A stretch of 64,000 nt of DNA from Biscogniauxia marginata (taxonomy: Eukaryota > Ascomycota > Sordariomycetes > Xylariales > Xylariaceae), in contig MU404057.1 of the NCBI GenBank assembly GCA_022695795.1, positions 62,001 to 126,000 on the forward strand. Direction: 5' to 3'. Below are positions 60,241 through 64,000 of the stretch, one piece after another (the stretch's first letter is position 1; each line of letters opens with the position of its first letter). A model generated the notes under the pieces. That model did not search any database and was not told the origin of the DNA. It saw nothing but the letters and a program-made list of their open reading frames with translations. The position numbers and the translations under genes are program-made.

Positions 60241-63200
60241 ACTACGGCCGGTAACGGGATTTCGCTCGTGCGAGATCTGATCAGGACCGTCTTGTATGGA
60301 TAATCCTGATGCGGGTACTATAGAGGGCAGAGGTAGATAGACGGTCTTCTCAGAGGAGATCACGGGTGGCTGTGATGACACGAGGTAGGCGGGTATCCCC
60401 TTTCCAGTACCTGATCGACCGGCCCTGCTTGAATAAGTGGTGAGTACGAGTGAGGGCGAGGGTGAGGGTGGGCTATCTAGGTAGTGTTGGCAGGAAGATA
60501 ACGCATTGCTTGGATGTCGAGCTGCGGGCGCGGGTTGCTGCAGCTCGAAGTTTGCCTTTTTAGAGAGCAGGAATTTCGGTGGCCCGGTATGATGAAGAGG
60601 GAGAGAGAGGTGGGGGTGAGAGAGAGAGAGAGAGATTAAATTATGTAGTGGGCTTTTGGCTTGGAGAGAGGTAGGGGGCAGGTGGGTGAATTCTGGTATG
60701 TCGAAAGCGAATGGAGACTATTCACTTCCTCCAACGCATATTGTAGGTATGTAGTTTGTAGTTGTGTGTGGATTCGGTCTTATAGTGTCAGTCGTCGGGT
60801 TTGGGGTTTGTTCTTCCTGGGAGTAGCGTCATCTGGCGAGAGCTTTTTAGCTCCAGCCTATCAGCAAGAGTTGATTGACCTGGCTGCAGGGGTCTCAACG
60901 TCTTGGCCCCTGTTTTCTTAGCTGTTCTTAGCCGCAATGCGGGGCCAAATCGATGTTACTACATCTATGTCACTTGTCAGGTACTCCTGTCTCCAATAAA
61001 CCCATCTCACCTCTCAACCTCTTACAAAAAGGACAAAGGAGGTACTTACATATCTACATGACTTGACACTCATCGTCTTCAAGAACCCAAATTCGTACCT
61101 AATATCTACTACTAAGTAGGTATTTTTGTAACACAAGGAAAAGCGAGGGAAGCATCGGTCTATCTACCTAAGGTAGTTATACCTTATATAGTGGTATTTT
61201 CCTACCTTAGGTACCGAATGATAACAATACGCTTAGATACACGATAGAGAAAGTCAAATTAATATATAATTTCCCACGAATGCACGAGAGCAAAGTACTG
61301 GCGGTCTCAACACAACTGGTGGTCATATTTCTACGGATGGACCTTTCAGGACCCGAAGCCATGCCTGGCCAAAAAAGCTTAGGTAGGTGATGGCCACCCG
61401 AACTAAATTACAAGTCCTATACTGGCCCTCTATTGATACTAACAACAGCGAAAGGCAGAAACTGCTGCTAGACCAATATAAAGACTCCTCGCCCTCGTCT
61501 AGCCTCAGCCTTAGCCTTAGCCTTAGCTGCCGAAAGGTACATTTTGTTCCGGGATGGTAGCTTGTCCTCTTTGCTAAGTAAGTCCAGGGAGCCAGCAACA
61601 AGGGACGAAGCACTTGTACCGAATCACTGTCCTGTATATTCTAGCTTTTCCGCTGGAATACTGAACGATACATGGAAAGAGCCATCGAGAGGGGGCAACG
61701 TAATGGCTAAGACGGGTGGGTGATGGGCGTACCTACATTGATCGATTGAGTCGACACACCTGGCTATCTATCTCTCCCAGACCAGTGAGCTGTCCTTTAT
61801 CCCGTTCCCATGATCCGGAATACAGGTCCTCGGTCCTCGAATAACTTTGCGGCTTGTTCTCCAGCCTGAATTATTATCACAAGAGCTGGGCGCGCGTGAC
61901 AAAAGGGACAAAAGGGACAAAAGTCCGATGTTCCGCTGTAGACTTCTCAAAGTTTTTGTTTGCCAGCGATGATTGAATCGCGCCGTGCGGCTGTTCTCTC
62001 CAATCTACCAAGACCAGGACCAATCTAGGCTTCTAGTAAGAAGGCCATGATAAAGGCAACGCTAGGGGGGCAAGGAGGAATAAGCTAGGAGCACGCGGAC
62101 GATTTGACCGAAAAGCCCTCCTGATCGCTTATAGGATTCGGTGAGGTCGTGCCACCGGCGATGAAGCCTAGATGTAGGCGAGAAAATGCAACTGGAAAAA
62201 AAGAATTTAGTCATCATAACCGGCTCAGATAAGACATCAATAGATCATATGATCCGCCCTATAGCAGGACGCGTCGCAGGGCTAGATAAGGTCCTGGCAC
62301 GGCGACCAATGATACGAAGCCGACATCGTCGCTTTCGCTCCTTTTCCAGATAAAGATAATAATAAAGAATTTTCCGATCTCGATTTCCAACCGCGTGATT
62401 TGTAATCTGTCTTGTCTGACGAGGCTCTCTCCTCTTAGGTGATCGCAAGCGAGGCCGTAACCTAGGACTTCGACCACGTGTGGTGGTGGCTTGCTCTGGG
62501 AACTTGGAACATGGAAAAACACACACCACCTTCCCCCCTTTCCTCTCCGGGAGTCCAAGAGTAGGAGTGCCTAGTGAGATGTCTCGACTCAACTTAGGAT
62601 TCCCGAGAGACGATTGACCGAGAAAAAATAATAATACCCACACCCCGATAGTTCCCGTACGATCGATATAGCCGGTGTGATAGAAATCAATATTCTATGC
62701 ATGTTATTTCCTCAAAAACAGGGGGGGAAGCGCCGTTTCAGTAGGTGCGAAGTATCAGGAAAATGATACTGGTAGCTTGAAAGGGAGCCCTTCAAAGTGC
62801 CCTTTGAGACGGGAGAGCGTTTGTCGATGAAAGTACAACAAAACCGCAAAACCGCCCGCGATAAGGCTTTATGAGGGGAGGCCTGGCAGCCTCTTTTTAT
62901 ACAGGTAGGACCCGTGCTCCCTCACCTAGAGGCCATCTCACACAAGCTGGGCGTATAGCTCATCTGCAGGGCCGCCTAGCAGATGCGGGCCGCGGGCGCG
63001 GGCGCGAAACTAAACCTGAATAATGGTCGGTAGGTAGGTAAGATCGAGAAAAAGGCCGTGTGTCCTCGCATTCCCGTTCCTTGCAGGAAACCTCGCCGTA
63101 CCGTCGTCGCATTTACCCCAGTTTTCTGGGGGTTTGGTTTTTACCCTTCCTTTCTTCAGACGATACATATATACATATTTACTTGATCTACCTGCAGGAT

Positions 63201-64000
63201 TGAAGCTGTCATCGTCATCGAGATGATTTTCGTCACGACAGGGAAAAAAAAAGAAAAAAAGAATCAACCTCCACGAAAGGGGCCAGCGGGGGGGAAAAAG
63301 GGAACTTTTCACTGGTCGACCGTACACACCTGAGCTGATTGGACGTGGACATGACTCCATCCACAATGCTGAGAGATCCCCAATCACGGATTTTCCAAAT
63401 TAGCGGAATACCCGATTCGTCGCCCCTTGTTAGGGAAAATACCTACTTGTGGGATTCGCTTGTTCATCACACAATTTTCCTCTCTCTCGCGTCCGTGGTT
63501 ACGACGCCGCGAGGAGCTAGGGGGGAGGGCGTGGCCTTAGTATGACCGCGGCAGCAAGTAGCAAGCAGCCCTCGCTCGATATATACACGTGTAGGACGAG
63601 AATGGCAGAGCACGGCATAATCGCGCATGCCTTAGTGTCCCTGTCACACCCTCCATCAGCGATAGGTAAAAGGGCATCGGAAGCTAGGGCATGGCGGAAT
63701 CGACGTATCGCGTCCCGACCCGACCCTCCCACCAAGGGAAGAAAAAAGCAAAGAGGAGTCAGCATCCGCCGGCGGAATACATCCCCAGGGTTTGCGCATC
63801 GGTGGATCGCACAAAGAAAAATCTCGGGTAGTAATTCCCGCCGTGATTGACGCATTCAAAGTCTACATATCTCGTAATTAGGTAGTATATGAGGTAGTGG
63901 TGATGATTATATAGTACCCCGAATATGTTGCGGGTAAAAGGCGTCTGAAATGGGATCAGCTAACCCAAGCCGTAAATTGTTTAACCTAGAAGTCGATGGT
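60241..64000. other. 3.8-kb region with no supported gene
   Basis: Starts with the F-box gene promoter (GA-rich GAGAGAGAG at about 60620-60635). Then come TACCTAAGGTAG motifs (61165-61215), a CTTAGC tandem (about 61505-61528), a nine-base GGGACAAAA triplet repeat (about 61898-61923), and short unrelated frames. No RNA gene or coding region could be supported. Confidence 0.5.

Noticed and set aside
61500..61530. CTTAGC tandem as a telomere-like repeat
   Set aside because: The unit is not TTAGGG or its complement CCCTAA, and it has only about four copies inside a contig.
1..64000. CRISPR array, IS element, rRNA or bacterial operon
   Set aside because: No regularly spaced repeats, transposase or rRNA seen; the genes are intron-bearing fungal genes.

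Overview
This window is nuclear DNA of a filamentous ascomycete (Pezizomycotina, most likely Sordariomycetes). The evidence is the many short introns (about 50-190 nt) with GT..AG ends and CTAAC/CTGAC branch sites, pyrimidine-rich leaders, a Cdc12-type septin, an AzgA-type purine permease, a cAMP-receptor-like GPCR, and intergenic DNA littered with TACCTA/TAGGTA motifs. I see no bacterial operons, CRISPR array, rRNA or intact transposon. All gene models were spliced by eye, requiring reading-frame continuity and remembered family homology.

Layout. 0-1.3 kb: 3' part of a mitochondrial PDK/BCKDK-type kinase (+). 2.1-3.4 kb: Cdc12 septin (-). 4.1-6.9 kb: PWP2/UTP1 (+), divergent from the septin. 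7.6-9.3 kb: BCS1-like AAA ATPase with a 20-Asn tract (+). 10.1-12.2 kb: three tiny single-pass membrane-protein ORFs (-), unrecognised. 13.0-16.6 kb: Vps3/TGFBRAP1-type tethering protein (-), divergent from a CASP/Coy1 golgin at 17.2-19.6 kb (+). 22.8-23.8 kb: secreted DUF3455-type protein (+). 26.7-27.7 kb: UCHL5-type deubiquitinase with a 14-nt micro-exon (-). 28.4-30.8 kb: AzgA purine transporter, nine coding exons (-). 35.4-37.4 kb: methyltransferase-like protein lacking an obvious SAM motif I (+). 44.8-46.3 kb: cAMP-receptor-like GPCR (-). 51.1-52.6 kb: RGG/His/Ser/Gly low-complexity protein (+). 53.3-54.7 kb: fibrillarin NOP1 (-), divergent from ribosomal protein L17 at 55.1-56.1 kb (+). 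57.4-60.2 kb: large F-box protein (-).

The window is gene-dense up to about 31 kb and at 51-60 kb. Stretches at 30.8-35.4, 37.4-44.8, 46.3-51.1 and 60.2-64 kb hold no gene I can support; they carry microsatellites, homopolymer junctions and TA-rich patches that could be decayed repeats.

The genes are housekeeping functions without one shared pathway. Three (PWP2, NOP1, RPL17) belong to ribosome production, with NOP1 and RPL17 sharing a 447-bp bidirectional promoter. Two neighbours (Vps3-like, CASP) act in endomembrane traffic and also share a divergent promoter. I found no clear novel multi-gene system. The best candidates for something undescribed are the trio of membrane microproteins next to the BCS1-like ATPase, the methyltransferase-like protein, and the low-complexity CxxC protein.
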